Shown one piece after another: positions 12,600 to 23,190 of a stretch of DNA of 64,000 bases (positions within the stretch are counted from its first letter, which is position 1; each line of letters opens with the position of its first letter). Under the pieces are notes generated by a model. The model was given only the letters and a program-made list of their open reading frames with translations, ran no database searches and had not been told where the DNA came from. This DNA comes from Bombyx mori. Its lineage: Eukaryota > Arthropoda > Insecta > Lepidoptera > Bombycidae. The position numbers were made by a program, and so were the translations under genes. Location of the stretch: positions 16,979,501-17,043,500 of the forward strand of contig NC_085129.1 of assembly GCF_030269925.1 (NCBI RefSeq). Direction: 5' to 3'.

Positions 12600-13202
12600 A
12601 TCTTCTCCTGTTTAGACCAGTCATTATTTGTACAACCTCCCCCCCCCCCCTTTCTAAGCTTTCGGGGTTAATGTTTAACCTGTGGAGGAGGCAGGTTTTG
12701 GATTTCGTGCGAGTTATCTAGCGTTCGGGATCTGAGGGCTTGGAAACCCAAATGCTTTCGCTCAGTCTGGGAACACTACCAGGTAGGTTTCCTAGACACT
12801 GTTGAAGTGAGTCAGTACTTTGGGGAGAAGGTTGAGAGGAGGAATTCTCCATGCTAGTTGCATCCTCTACGGTCTGCTGAAGGTATCCAATCTTGGTCGG
12901 CGAATGGGTTTATATCCGGATGACCCCACTTTCGAAAAACTTTTGTGGTCACTTGTGGTAAAAAGTGCCATTTCGCAGGTTGATTTCCTCGTGATAGCCT
13001 GTCGGCTATGATGTTGTATCTCCCCGAGAGATAAGCTGACAGTTATCTTGAACTTATCGCTTAGGTTTAAAAATCGAAAGGTCAACGTTAGTGAAATACT
13101 TTCAGATTCATTTTGATTGTCACTACCATTGCAAATAGCTCTTTTGTGGGTGAGCCGTTTCTGTTGTTGAGCTGACCATAGACAGGACGTTAATATTTTG
13201 TC

Positions 13203-13400
13203 TAATTGTAACCCCTACCCATGTCCGAAGCTTCCGTTGCCAGGAAATGGTTGGTTTTGGGTCTCGGCAATGTTTGACATGTGGCTCCGCGTCAGCACTG
13301 CATTTGTAACCCCTACACATGTCCGAAGCTTCCGTTGCCAGGAAATGGTTGGTTTTGTGTATCGGCAATGTCTAACATGTGGCTTCGCGTCAGCACTGCA
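13203..13400. repeat. Two tandem units of 98 bp
   Basis: 13203-13300 and 13301-13400 are near-identical, each containing ATGTCCGAAGCTTCCGTTGC and GCGTCAGCACTGCATTT. They lie inside the DIRS-like element left of the larger array. Confidence 0.85.
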
Positions 13401-13499
13401 TTTAATTGTTAACACATGCAGGATGGCCTGTTTTTTACCCCTTTTCTTGAAACTTCGCAAGAAAATTTGCAAGTTAGCATAGATTGATGTAATTCCGTC

Positions 13500-14713
13500 A
13501 GAGTTTGAGCTAGGATGTTGTTGAGTAGCCACTTCGTTTCTCGCAATTTTCCATCGAATCCCTAGACATGTCATCTCTTGAACCAGTGTACTAATTGATT
13601 TTTTGTAAGGCTGACTTGGCAGCCCAAATAATCCAAGAGCTTTACAGCTTATGTGGCCTGAAGACTCAACTTGGACTTCTTTTGATGGACCTGGTGGGAT
13701 TTGCGTAGGTGGGATAACACTCAACATCCCTTTGCACGCAATGTTTCCGCGACCGAGCATGCTATGCAAGCAAAAAAGGTGTATTTGTCTTCATGGACCA
13801 AGAAAAAGTCGCGTAGGTAGGTTAACATTTGACTTCCCTATGTACGTAAGGTCTTCGCGACCGAGCATGCTATGGGAGCAAAAACGTTTATTTGTCTTGG
13901 TGAAACAAGATCATGTCGTGTAAGTAAGCTAGCACTTCGATTTTGCACGCAATGCCTCCGCGACCGAGCATGCTGTGGAAGCAAAAACGTTTATTTGTCT
14001 TGGTGAAACAAGATTAAGTCGTGTAGGTAAGCTAGCACTCGACTTTGCACGCAATATCTCCGCGACCGAGCGACCGAGCACCCTATATAATGGAAATTGA
14101 CATAATCCAAAACCTTCACAGCTTCTGCAGCCTGAAGTTTCAACTTGGATTTGTTTTGGTCGACCAAAAGGAAGTCGTCTAGGTAGACTAGCACTCGAGT
14201 TCCTTTTGCACGCAAGGTCTCTGCGACCCAGCATGTTATGGAAGCAAAAAAGGTTAATCCAAAAGCTTCACAGCTTCTGCAGCCTGAAGTTTCAACTTGG
14301 ATTTGTCTTGGTCGACCAAAAAGGAAGTCGTCTAGTAGACACTAGCACTCGAGTTCCCTTTGCACGCAAGGTCTCTGCGACCCGCATGTTATAGAAGCAA
14401 AAAGGTGTGGCTCTGAAGCCAGACCGAAGGGTAGGCATGTCATTTCATACTAACTCATAAGAAGGTACCGATTCCTTCCTGGAGGTACTGATACTGGTAC
14501 CTTGGTACTGATCCTCAAGAAGTATCGACGAAATTTTGCGACTGATACTAGAAAAATATTCCTGAGAAATGTTCAATTCTATCATCCAGTCCCCTGGGTG
14601 GAGAAAGTTTGGTACCTAGGTGTCCGAAACTGGTGTTTTATCTTTACGACCTTGTTCAACTCTCGAAGATCCAAAATTGGACGCATTGATCCGTCGCTTT
14701 TCTTCCGCAGAAA
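13500..14713 (-). pseudogene. Reverse transcriptase remnant of the DIRS-like element, internally amplified
   Basis: Reading leftwards, 14713-14640 encodes KKSDGSMRPILDLRELNKVV, a core RT motif. WMIELNISQEYF follows in another frame at about 14600. VLVYLDDFLLVDQNKSKLKL at about 14195-14135 is the catalytic YxDD region. Next come related but mutated segments (VLAYLHDLILFHQ) repeated leftwards, then GLFGLPSQPYKKS and QEMTCLGIRWK at about 13640-13540. Several frameshifts separate the motifs. Poly-T runs at 14718-14776 border it on the right. Confidence 0.7.
13734..14410. repeat. Tandem array of an RT-derived segment, about six units
   Basis: Units start near 13734, 13842, 13945, 14047, 14208 and 14362 (GCACGCAA followed by TCTCCGCGACCGAGCATG variants). 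Spacing is 108, 103, 102, 161 and 154 bp. Each unit includes, on the minus strand, a version of the segment coding for the YLDD active site. The last two units carry an extra segment beginning near TTCACAGCTTCTGCAGCCTG. Confidence 0.8.
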
Positions 14714-14776
14714 AAAGGTAGTTTTTTTTTTTTTTTTGTTTTTTTTTTTTTTTTTTGGTTTTTTTTTTTTTTTTTA
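14714..14776. repeat. Poly-T tract
   Basis: Almost unbroken T with three short G interruptions, directly right of the RT motif block. Confidence 0.95.
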
Positions 14777-15302
14777 CGGTATTTTGTAACCATACATGGT
14801 TTACAAATTATTACAATTTTGGTGGCACTCAGTGCCTCCCGTCGGTGTCTTCAATTGCCCCCCTCTGGATTGTGCCAGATGTTACAGACTATGATTGTTT
14901 ATAATGTTTGGCTTACCTTTTGTACGAGATCGTGACAAATAGGATTGTAGCCCTCCGAGGGACTGAATAGATTTCAATTTACTATTATCAAACAAAAATT
15001 CCTCAATGAGTGGTGCGTTGGCAACAGGATACTTTGTTAGAGACCACGGAAATTAAACTTTGACGTGTTATTTCTATACATACGGCCCTTTTTTCCGTAT
15101 ACAATTTAAAACGCTTTTTACGGGTAACTTGTACGACGGAGACGATTTGTCAAAGTTTTCAGTAATTATGTTACAAAGATTATTAGTTTAAATCTGTTGT
15201 GTTTTTGTCAAAATTTCCGTATTGACGAGATCAATTTGTTTACAACATTTTTCGTTACATTCAATTGTTACACACAGTTGATGCATTATTACATTTACAA
15301 CG

Positions 15303-15569
15303 TCACTGACCTGGTGGGATAACGAGCCGATTCGAAGATCGACCGTTACCTTTGAATCCCGTCGTTTCTTTACGCAGAGACTCCTTTTGTTCTTTTTCGC
15401 TTGACGAGCTGTTCGAACGCGAGGCGTCTCCATCGCGTCTCGCCTGGACATCTTCCCTCTCGGAAATTATGGAGCTTGACTCAACATCACCTCCAACAGA
15501 TGACGCGTGATTCATGGCGTCCGATGATAGGATTGGTAAATAATACTCGTAATGATTGCAAAATAACAC
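15303..15569 (-). pseudogene. Gag-like ORF start of the DIRS-like element
   Basis: An 88-codon minus-strand frame, Ser/Glu/Arg-rich (SSSSEKEQKESLRKE), begins about 95 bp inside the right inverted repeat and upstream of the RT. It is low in recognisable motifs; gag-like is inferred from place and composition only. Reading may continue in an overlapping frame to 15188. Confidence 0.4.
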
Positions 15570-15663
15570 TCATAGAAACACAAAATAAATATTTTTTGCA
15601 ATTAATAAGAAGTCGAATAAATATTTGTGGACTTGCGACTTCACAGTACGAAAGTACACAACG

Positions 15664-15819
15664 CTATGAAGATTAAAGATGGCTGCGCTCCCTTTATACT
15701 TGCTGGCAGCACCTAGCGGCTAAAGATGGAACTAAATTGACGGTCTATGGTTGGACATAGACAAGGAATCTAAGCTAAGTACACACTGCTTCTTCATAAT
15801 ACAATGCTGTATGTTTTCC
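15664..15819 (-). repeat. Right 156-bp inverted repeat of the DIRS-like element
   Basis: Reverse-complement partner of 11182-11337. The extension AAAGGCACATCAAT at 15820-15833 is shared with 11424-11437. Confidence 0.85.
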
Positions 15820-16092
15820 AAAGGCACATCAATGGAAGATTTTGCAACGAATATAAAACTTATATTGAGCGTCGAAAGATTTTCCCGGTTTTTTCCCGAT
15901 TCGCCTCTCAATCCCTAATCGCCCCATTTTACCGGTATTGACCATAAGTTTATTTTTTATTCGTTTATTGAAATGGCAAAGGAAACATTGCCTGTTGCCA
16001 TTTGCAACTTTAAGATATCTTGTGTATCTGTATTTGTCAGTATTTGTATCGAACGATGCAACTGCACCGGTGTTCAAATTCCAATATATGGG

Positions 16093-16509
16093 TACCGTAG
16101 ATTGAGTGGAATCGGGACCCTTTCCAAATCCAATACAAATTTTCAATGGTTTTTCTTAGGGTAATACCAATAAAATTGAGATTCAAATGGTTCCATGGTG
16201 GTACATAGTTCATCACAAAATATGCACAAAAACTGAAAAAGCTAGCTTGACCTGATTCACTTTGACTTTGGGCTGAATCAGGTTACGTATGGGGATAAGA
16301 GTTTTTCGACAGGGCTGACACTATTTAGTTGATAGGTACTTTTTAATATCTTTAATGAGTTACAAAACTTTGATGACTAATTTAAACGATTTGATGTTCT
16401 TAAACACTAAATAAAAGTCATTTTCAGTTCAACAAAGTTAAATCTAACAGCTCAACAAAAGTACCTATTGTGACATCCCAGATTTGTCCCTATTTCCCCC
16501 AATCTACTT
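16093..16509. mobile_element. Possible MITE with imperfect terminal repeats
   Basis: The left end reads TACCGTAGATTGAGTGGAAT; the right end in reverse complement reads GTAGATTGGGGGAAATAGGG. About 417 bp, non-coding, upstream of PEN-2 exon 1. Confidence 0.4.
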
Positions 16510-16737
16510 GTACTACATTTTCTGATAAAATAGATCCGTATTTTATGTTCATGATTGACTTCCGACGAAAGAATATTAACTTTCACTTCTTTTGCCCATC
16601 TATTTGGAAAATATTTTTTGACAATTGACAACTATGACAAATCTTAACAACATCTCACAATTCTCACACAAGAAAAGAAAGTTCAGCAAAACAAAAGAGG
16701 CAAATCGATTAAATCAAATTGGTTAAGTCAATTAATT

Positions 16738-19700
16738 ATGGATTTAAGTAAACTGCCGAACGATATGAAACTACAATTGTGCAAATCATATTTTAAAGGT
16801 ATTACTCACAAATTATTCATCCGAAAAAATTACGATATCTATACCAATTTAAGTCCACCAGCCCAGGTCACGTTAATAAACATCATTTACGATGTAAACT
16901 TTATTATTAATCGGGCTCTTAGTACAATTTTCACTTTCAGTGTGTTCCGATAATTCATGTTAGGCAGTCCATAAATTTCAAACGATTCGTGTCACTTATC
17001 ATTTTAATTTTAAGTTTTTATGGTAATTTTTTGTTTATGTTTTTCTGTAAAGCAATAACCCTTCTTAAAAAGGTTCTGCTCGCCTTGACAATACATACGC
17101 CTTGCCACATGTCTACGAGAAAAAACCTCACAATCTATCATTACTTTTGTTTTAATTAAGTGATGCATTTTCAACTTGACAAACGAATTACATTATCATA
17201 TCTACCCCACTTCAGTTTACTCAGATTACTATGAGACATCTATGCATTTCCTTTATTTTCAGAAATGACTTGGTAACATAATATTTTTATAAAAAAACTA
17301 ACACTTAGTTTTAATATTATAATTTTCTTATTTATAGTTGGTTGTCTGTTCCTACCGTTTGTGTGGGCGGTGAATGTGTGTTGGTTCTTCCGAGATGCAT
17401 TTATAAAACCAGCATATGATGAGCAGAAACTAATAAAGAAATGTGAGTTATTTTAATTAGTTTCATGATTAGATATGTTAATTAGATAAACTTACCTATT
17501 AATGTTTATATGCTTTCCCTGCTATTACATATCGAAAATCTATATTCATACTATTAGACCCGGCCACAAGTGGCTTTGGCTAAGGTTTTTGTTTCTAAAT
17601 AGTATGTGGCCGGATATGGTAATACCAAAAATTAACAAAGTAAGAACAGTTTGGGGGTCGATTGCTTCCCGCTTCCGTAGGTTTTACCCGCGATTCCCTA
17701 CAAGTGACCCCTGGGTGGTGCAAAACGGGAGCCGAATACATAATCGGTGGTAGGACTTGTCCGACTGGCTGGCGACCACCCTCCAACTAGAGTCCGCCGC
17801 CAAATAGCCTAGCTGTGTTCCGGCGTGTGGGTTGGAGAGCCAGTGTTATTCCTTCCCTTTCCTCTTCCTTGTTGGGGGTGAATCTTGGCGATACCTGGAA
17901 CATGCGGAGCAGACGTGCGTGTGAGCTCGCGGGACGTGATTGTTTGACGGGGGTATAGGGAGACCCAGTGAAACGGTGTTCGCCGCCGCCCGCCGGTCAG
18001 TTGGGGACCTGAACCCGGGTGTCACTACTAAACTCCGCCCCGGGAAGCTGTCCCGCCAACCGGTGTAAAATCCTGTCGTGCGGTCGTCGTGCCGGAGTCG
18101 GAGACCGGAGTGGATCCCGGCGATCGCACGCAGGGTGGACTGGGGGCCCTTCCATGCCCTGCGTCAGTCGCTCACGCAACCCGTGGTCGAGCACGTACTG
18201 TGCTCCGCGCTTTATTCAGGTATTGTCACGATTTCGCCTCGAACATCCTACCCCACCCAATCCCACTCTCCAAATAAAATTAAAAAAATATATATGAAAG
18301 TTCGAAAAAGGAAAAGGGTTTTGTCGGCGATTCCCCATTCCACATTTAATGTGGATTTCAGCAATGTAAGGGGTCTACATAGCAACCTCGACGCCGTACA
18401 CCACCATCTTGAGACGGCGCAGCCTGCCCTCCTTTTTCTGACGGAGACGCAGATATCTGCTCCGGATGATACTTCGTACCTTGAATACCCCGGCTACGTA
18501 TTGGAGCACAACTTCCTGCGTAAAGCCGGGGTGTGTGTATTCGTCCGGGCTGATGTCTGTTGTCGCCGTCTACGAAGCCTCGAGCAACGGGACCTGTCCC
18601 TCTTGTGGCTGCGCGTAGATCACGGGGGTTGTACCCGAGTCTACGCGTGCCTGTACAGGTCCCACAGCAGTGATGCAGGTTCAGCTCTGATAGAGCATGT
18701 GCAAGAGGGGACTAACCGCGTGCTTGAGCAGTACCCATCTGCGGAGGTGGTGGTTCTTGGAGACTTTAATGCTCACCACCAAGAGTGGTTGGGGTCCAGA
18801 ACCACTGACCTCCCGGGTCGGGCTGCCTACGATTTCGCCTTGGCCTACGGCCTCTCCCAGCTGGTGACACAGCCCACCCGTGTCCCAGATATTGAGGGGC
18901 ACGAGCCTTCTCTGTTGGACCTTCTGCTGACCACCGATCCAGCCGGATACAGTGTGGTGGTCGACGCTCCACTTGGATCGTCTGATCACTGCCTTATCCG
19001 TGCTGCCACACCACTCTCTCGTCCTAGTCGTCGAACGACGACCAGGTATCGAAGAGTTTGGCAGTATTTGTCAGCAGATTGGGATGGATTGCGTGAGTTT
19101 TACGCATCCTACCCATGGGGGCGGTTCTGCTTTTCCTCTGCTGATCCTGACGTCTGTGCGGACCGTCTTAAAGACGTGGTGCTCCAGGGGATGGAATTGT
19201 TTATCCCCTCCTCTGAAGTGCCCGTTGGGGGTCGCAGCAGACCCTGGTATAACAATGCCAGCAGGGATGCTGCACACCTCAAGCGGTCCGCATACGTTGC
19301 ATGGGATGATGCTAGGAGACGTCGGGATCCTAACATCTCAGAGGAAAGGCGGAAATATAACGCCGCTTCCAGGTCCTACAAGAAGGTTATTGCCACGGCG
19401 AAATCGGAGCACGTTGCTAGAATTGGCGAGCGACTGAAGAGCTTTCCCTCTGGGAGCCGTGCTTTTTGGTCGCTCGCCAAAGCTGCAGAAGGTAACTTTT
19501 GCAGGTCTAGTCTCCCACCACTACGCAAGTCCGATGACAGTCTGGCCCATAGTGCGAAAGAGAAGGCTGACCTTCTGGTCAAACTCTTCGCCTCGAACTC
19601 GACTGTGGACGACGGGGGTGCCACACCACCGAACATCCTCCGGTGTGATAGTTCCCTGCCGGAGATCTGCTTTACACAGTGTGCAGTCAGGCGGGAACTC

Positions 19701-22489
19701 CGACTCCTGGACGTCCATAAGTCGAGTGGGCCAGACGGTATCCCTGCAGTGGTTTTAAAAACGTGTGCCCCTGAGCTGACGCCTGCGCTAACGCGTTTGT
19801 ATCGCCTCTCTTACTGCGCTAACAGGGTTCCGTCTTCATGGAAGACCGCCCACGTCCACCCTATCCCCAAGAAGGGTGACCGGTCGGACCCATCGAGCTA
19901 TAGGCCTATCGCGATAACTTCCTTGCTTTCCAAGGTGATGGAGCGAATAATTAATATACAACTCCTGAAGTATCTGGAGGATCGCCAGCTGATCAGTGAC
20001 CGACAGTACGGTTTCCGTCACGGTCGCTCAGCTGGCGATCTTCTTGTATACCTTACTCACAGGTGGGCTGAAGCCTTGGAGAGCAAGGGCGAGGCTCTTG
20101 CTGTGAGCCTTGATATCGCGAAGGCCTTCGACAGGGTCTGGCATAGGGCACTTCTGTCGAAGTTACCATCTTACGGAATCCCTGAGGGTCTCTGCAAGTG
20201 GATCGCTAGCTTTTTGGATGGGCGGAACATCACAGTCGTTGTAGACGGTGATTGTTCTGATACCATGACCATTAACGCTGGCGTTCCACAAGGTTCGGTG
20301 CTCTCCCCCACGCTTTTCATCCTGTATATCAATGACATGCTGTCTATTGATGGCATGCATTGCTATGCGGATGACAGCACGGGGGATGCGCGATATATCG
20401 GCCATCAGAGTCTCTCTCGTGGCGTGGTGCAAGAGAGACGATCAAAACTTGTGTCTGAAGTGGAGAACTCTCTGGAGCGAGTCTCCAAATGGGGTGAATT
20501 GAACTTGGTTCAATTCAACCCGTTAAAGACACAAGTTTGCGCGTTCACTGCGAAGAAGGACCCCTTTGTCATGGCGCCGCAATTCCAAGGAGTATCCCTG
20601 CAACCTTCCGAGAGTATTGGGATACTTGGGGTCGACATTTCGAGCGATGTCCAGTTTCGGAGTCATTTGGAAGGCAAAGCCAAATTGGCGTCCAAAATGC
20701 TGGGAGTCCTCAACAGAGCGAAGCGGTACTTCACGCCTGGACAAAGGCTTTTGCTTTATAAAGCACAAGTCCGGCCTCGCGTGGAGTACTGCTCCCATCT
20801 CTGGGCCGGGGCTCCCAAATACCAGCTTCTTCCATTTGACTCCATACAGAGGAGGGCCGTTCGGATTGTCGATAATCCCATTCTCACGGATCGTTTGGAG
20901 CCTCTGGGTCTGCGGAGGGACTTCGGTTCCCTCTGTATTTTGTACCGTATGTTCCATGGGGAGTGCTCTGAGGAATTGTTCGAGATGATACCGGCATCTC
21001 GTTTTTACCATCGCACCGCCCGCCACCGGAGTAGAGTTCATCCATACTACCTGGAGCCACTGCGGTCATCCACAGTGCGTTTCCAGAGGTCTTTTTTGCC
21101 ACGTACCATCCGGCTATGGAATGAGCTCCCCTCCACGGTGTTTCCCGAGCGCTATGACATGTCCTTCTTCAAACGAGGCTTGTGGAGAGTATTAAACGGT
21201 AGGCAGCGGCTTGGCTCTGCCCCTGGCATTGCTGAAGTCCATGGGCGACGGTAACCACTCACCATCAGGTGGGCCGTATGCTCGTCTGCCTACAAGGGCA
21301 ATAAAAAAAAAAAAAAAAAAAAAAAACTGTATTTCACTGTATTGCGTTACTACAAAATAAATTTCACTTATACTTTAGCTTCAGCAACACGTGATGCTTA
21401 TGCCATTAAATTGTAGCTTATGTGAAACGTTGGTTGAGATATTAATGTCAGACAGTATTACAATTGTCTGTAAAAACTGATTTAAGGTGCCATCTGTTTT
21501 AGACTTATGAAACTTACAATTAATAACAAGAATGAACATAAGAAATCATTTTATTGTTAATTAATAAATATTGCGAACATTAATCAAAATAAAAGCCATC
21601 CTATGGCCTAAGTTGGAACAAAACACATACATAAAAAAAAAGAAGTTGAAATCGGTTCAGTAGTTTAGGTGTTCATCACGGACAAACAATGTGAAAAGTA
21701 ATTTATATATATTAAGATGTGAAAGTCCTAACTCCTTAAATGTAATGAATATAAATAGATAGTACACAGTAACAGACAGTAAATAGTAAGCTGTCTGCAA
21801 ATCAATGTCCTCAAGTAACCTCTTTTTGTATGATGATAATTACTATAATAACAACGGATGATGACTACAGCAGCACCGGTCACCGTCCTCGTCGAACCCG
21901 TCGCTTGCGACGAAGGGCTCGACGTGCGAACTAACCCATAGACACAGCCCACTGAGTTTCTCGCCGGATATTCTCAGTGGGTCGCGTTTCCGATCCGGTG
22001 GTAGATTCTGCGAAGCACTGCTCTTGCTAGGGTCAGTGTTAGCAACTCTCCGGTTGAGCCCCGCGAGCTCACCTACTAACGTTAGGGCGAAGCTGAAATA
22101 GCCTCTCAAGGCTATCAGCATAGGTAGGGAAAAAAAAAAAAAAAAAAACTACAGCATGGCAGTCATCAGTAGGATGGGATTACCTATCCGTATAACTCTG
22201 TAATTCAACTGACCAAATAATGTAACTGAGAAGATTTGCCAAGAAATACACTGGGTGAAAAGGCTTACTTTTACTACGATTTAATCCCAAAGGCATTTGG
22301 AAGCAAGGATTGTTGTTTTAATCTTCATGCTCTATTTATTCATTTACAGTTGTGATAATGAGTGCAATTGGAGCTTTCGTGTGGGCTGTTATATTGGTTA
22401 CGTGGATTACGGTGTATCAAACAAACAGAGTGTCGTGGGGAGCTACAGGCGACGCACTATCCTTCATAGTACCTTTAGGACGAGCCTAG
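16738..22489 (+). CDS. pen-2: Gamma-secretase subunit PEN-2
   Basis: Three exons, 16738-16798, 17338-17442 and 22350-22489, join in phase to a 101-residue protein, the usual PEN-2 length. PEN-2 is a small membrane subunit needed for maturation and activity of the presenilin complex that cleaves Notch and APP-type substrates. Visible matches are the start MDLSKLPNDMKLQLCKSYF, the first hydrophobic stretch with LPFVWAVNVCWFFRDAF, then PAYDEQ, the second stretch with VWAVILVTWITVYQ, and the conserved end WGATGDALSFIVPLG. Donors are GTATTA and GTGAGT; acceptors end in TTTATAG and TTTACAG. Intron 1 is 539 bp. Intron 2 is 4.9 kb and contains an intact LINE in the same orientation plus a Bm1-like SINE. 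The coding sequence has no breaks. Confidence 0.97.
17640..21326 (+). mobile_element. Near-complete BMC1-like LINE inside PEN-2 intron 2
   Basis: GC-rich sequence begins near 17640, about 440 bp before the long ORF, and ends with a poly-A run at 21303-21326 just after GGGCAATAAAA. The 3' tail (TAGGCAGCGGCTTGGCTCTG onward) recurs as short fragments at least nine more times in the window. I could not find a target-site duplication, so the left boundary is approximate. Confidence 0.85.
18078..21254 (+). CDS. Endonuclease-reverse transcriptase of a non-LTR retrotransposon, intact
   Basis: The open frame has 1058 codons and no stop or frameshift. An apurinic-type endonuclease occupies about residues 95-320: LLFLTETQIS near 118, VVLGDFNAHH near 224 and GSSDHCLI near 299. 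The reverse transcriptase follows, with SSGPDGIPAVVLK near 545, SLDIAKAFDRVWH near 676, GVPQGSVLSPTLF near 734 and the catalytic YADD near 762. The C-terminal domain ends in LWRVLNGRQRLGSAPG. No gag-like ORF precedes it in this copy. The first roughly 80 residues before the endonuclease may be untranslated leader, since Met codons further in are possible starts. Clade is CR1/Jockey-like by motif; BMC1 or a close relative is my best guess. It is GC-rich against its AT-rich surroundings, and its intactness argues for recent insertion. Confidence 0.93.
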   Translation: MRSSCRSRRPEWIPAIARRVDWGPFHALRQSLTQPVVEHVLCSALYSGIVTISPRTSYPTQSHSPNKIKKIYMKVRKRKRVLSAIPHSTFNVDFSNVRGLHSNLDAVHHHLETAQPALLFLTETQISAPDDTSYLEYPGYVLEHNFLRKAGVCVFVRADVCCRRLRSLEQRDLSLLWLRVDHGGCTRVYACLYRSHSSDAGSALIEHVQEGTNRVLEQYPSAEVVVLGDFNAHHQEWLGSRTTDLPGRAAYDFALAYGLSQLVTQPTRVPDIEGHEPSLLDLLLTTDPAGYSVVVDAPLGSSDHCLIRAATPLSRPSRRTTTRYRRVWQYLSADWDGLREFYASYPWGRFCFSSADPDVCADRLKDVVLQGMELFIPSSEVPVGGRSRPWYNNASRDAAHLKRSAYVAWDDARRRRDPNISEERRKYNAASRSYKKVIATAKSEHVARIGERLKSFPSGSRAFWSLAKAAEGNFCRSSLPPLRKSDDSLAHSAKEKADLLVKLFASNSTVDDGGATPPNILRCDSSLPEICFTQCAVRRELRLLDVHKSSGPDGIPAVVLKTCAPELTPALTRLYRLSYCANRVPSSWKTAHVHPIPKKGDRSDPSSYRPIAITSLLSKVMERIINIQLLKYLEDRQLISDRQYGFRHGRSAGDLLVYLTHRWAEALESKGEALAVSLDIAKAFDRVWHRALLSKLPSYGIPEGLCKWIASFLDGRNITVVVDGDCSDTMTINAGVPQGSVLSPTLFILYINDMLSIDGMHCYADDSTGDARYIGHQSLSRGVVQERRSKLVSEVENSLERVSKWGELNLVQFNPLKTQVCAFTAKKDPFVMAPQFQGVSLQPSESIGILGVDISSDVQFRSHLEGKAKLASKMLGVLNRAKRYFTPGQRLLLYKAQVRPRVEYCSHLWAGAPKYQLLPFDSIQRRAVRIVDNPILTDRLEPLGLRRDFGSLCILYRMFHGECSEELFEMIPASRFYHRTARHRSRVHPYYLEPLRSSTVRFQRSFLPRTIRLWNELPSTVFPERYDMSFFKRGLWRVLNGRQRLGSAPGIAEVHGRR
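21872..22148 (+). mobile_element. Bm1-like SINE in PEN-2 intron 2
   Basis: Contains CTCGTCGAACCCGTCGCTTG, CAGCCCACTGAGTTTCTCGC, GATCCGGTGGTAGATTCTGC and the end CTATCAGCATAGGTAGGG plus poly-A. It ends about 200 bp before PEN-2 exon 3. Confidence 0.8.
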
Positions 22490-23190
22490 AAATGTAGATA
22501 AGCAATATGTATTTTTATTAATAAGACTTTTTCATTTTAACTTGTTGGACAGTATTTAAGGGAGATTGTGTGGTGCTCTTAATTATTTAATAATTATGGC
22601 GTGTTAGTTAAGCTATTTACGACCAGACTACACAGCAATCTATGTTGAGTCATGGCTTGAAAATTATGTTTATTGGAATGGACTCTCTTAATGCACATTT
22701 TGTTCACGGGCTGAGAAGCTAAACCGAAAGACCTTTTTTGCAAGAATTTTTCAGTTACTTTCCGATCACCTACGAAACAAACATTTTTCTCTTCAATCAG
22801 CTTGCCGTCAGATATTGAGAATATGCAATTTGAAATAAACAATAAAAAAAAGATAATTTTTTTCACTAATATTTCTGAAAATTAATGACAATACCAACTT
22901 TATTTGAATTATATGATTAGTTTCATGACGACTCTTAATTTTTTTATTTAATTTTTACATAATACACTATACAAAAAAGATACAGCAAAAGGTACTCTGT
23001 TCCAACCTGTTATCCCTAGGACCTCCCTCACTTTAGCTAGAATTTCTTTAGTGCTATAATGGTACCTATTGATGTTGGGAGTTGAATGATATGCAAGTCA
23101 CATAATGTTTGTCTCATATAAATATACGAATGTACGGAACATCACGAGATCCTCACATGAGCCCGCAATCAGGGCTGTTCCTATAACTAA

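Larger units (their letters stand above)
11134..15833 (-). mobile_element. Decayed DIRS-like (tyrosine recombinase) retroelement with inverted repeats
   Basis: On the minus strand the order is inverted repeat (15819-15664), gag-like start (15569-15303), reverse transcriptase pieces (14713 to about 13500), tyrosine-recombinase piece (12599 to about 12100), inverted repeat (11337-11182). The two 156-bp repeats match in inverted orientation with no indel by eye. The left end also carries a local palindrome (11134-11199 with 11361-11426). Inverted termini plus RT followed by a tyrosine recombinase are the DIRS arrangement. No reading frame is intact. Boundaries are approximate. Confidence 0.65.

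Noticed and set aside
13734..14410. CRISPR-like array
   Set aside because: Units are contiguous, of variable length and coding-derived, with no short repeat and unique spacers; the genome is animal.
14502..14789. 95-codon plus-strand frame ending in poly-Phe
   Set aside because: It runs through the poly-T tract and opposite the RT remnant.
17997..18297. Separate small ORFs before the LINE endonuclease
   Set aside because: They lie in the LINE leader and have no gag or zinc-knuckle features.
18681..21102. Many overlapping open frames within the LINE
   Set aside because: Shadows of the 1058-codon ORF in GC-rich sequence.
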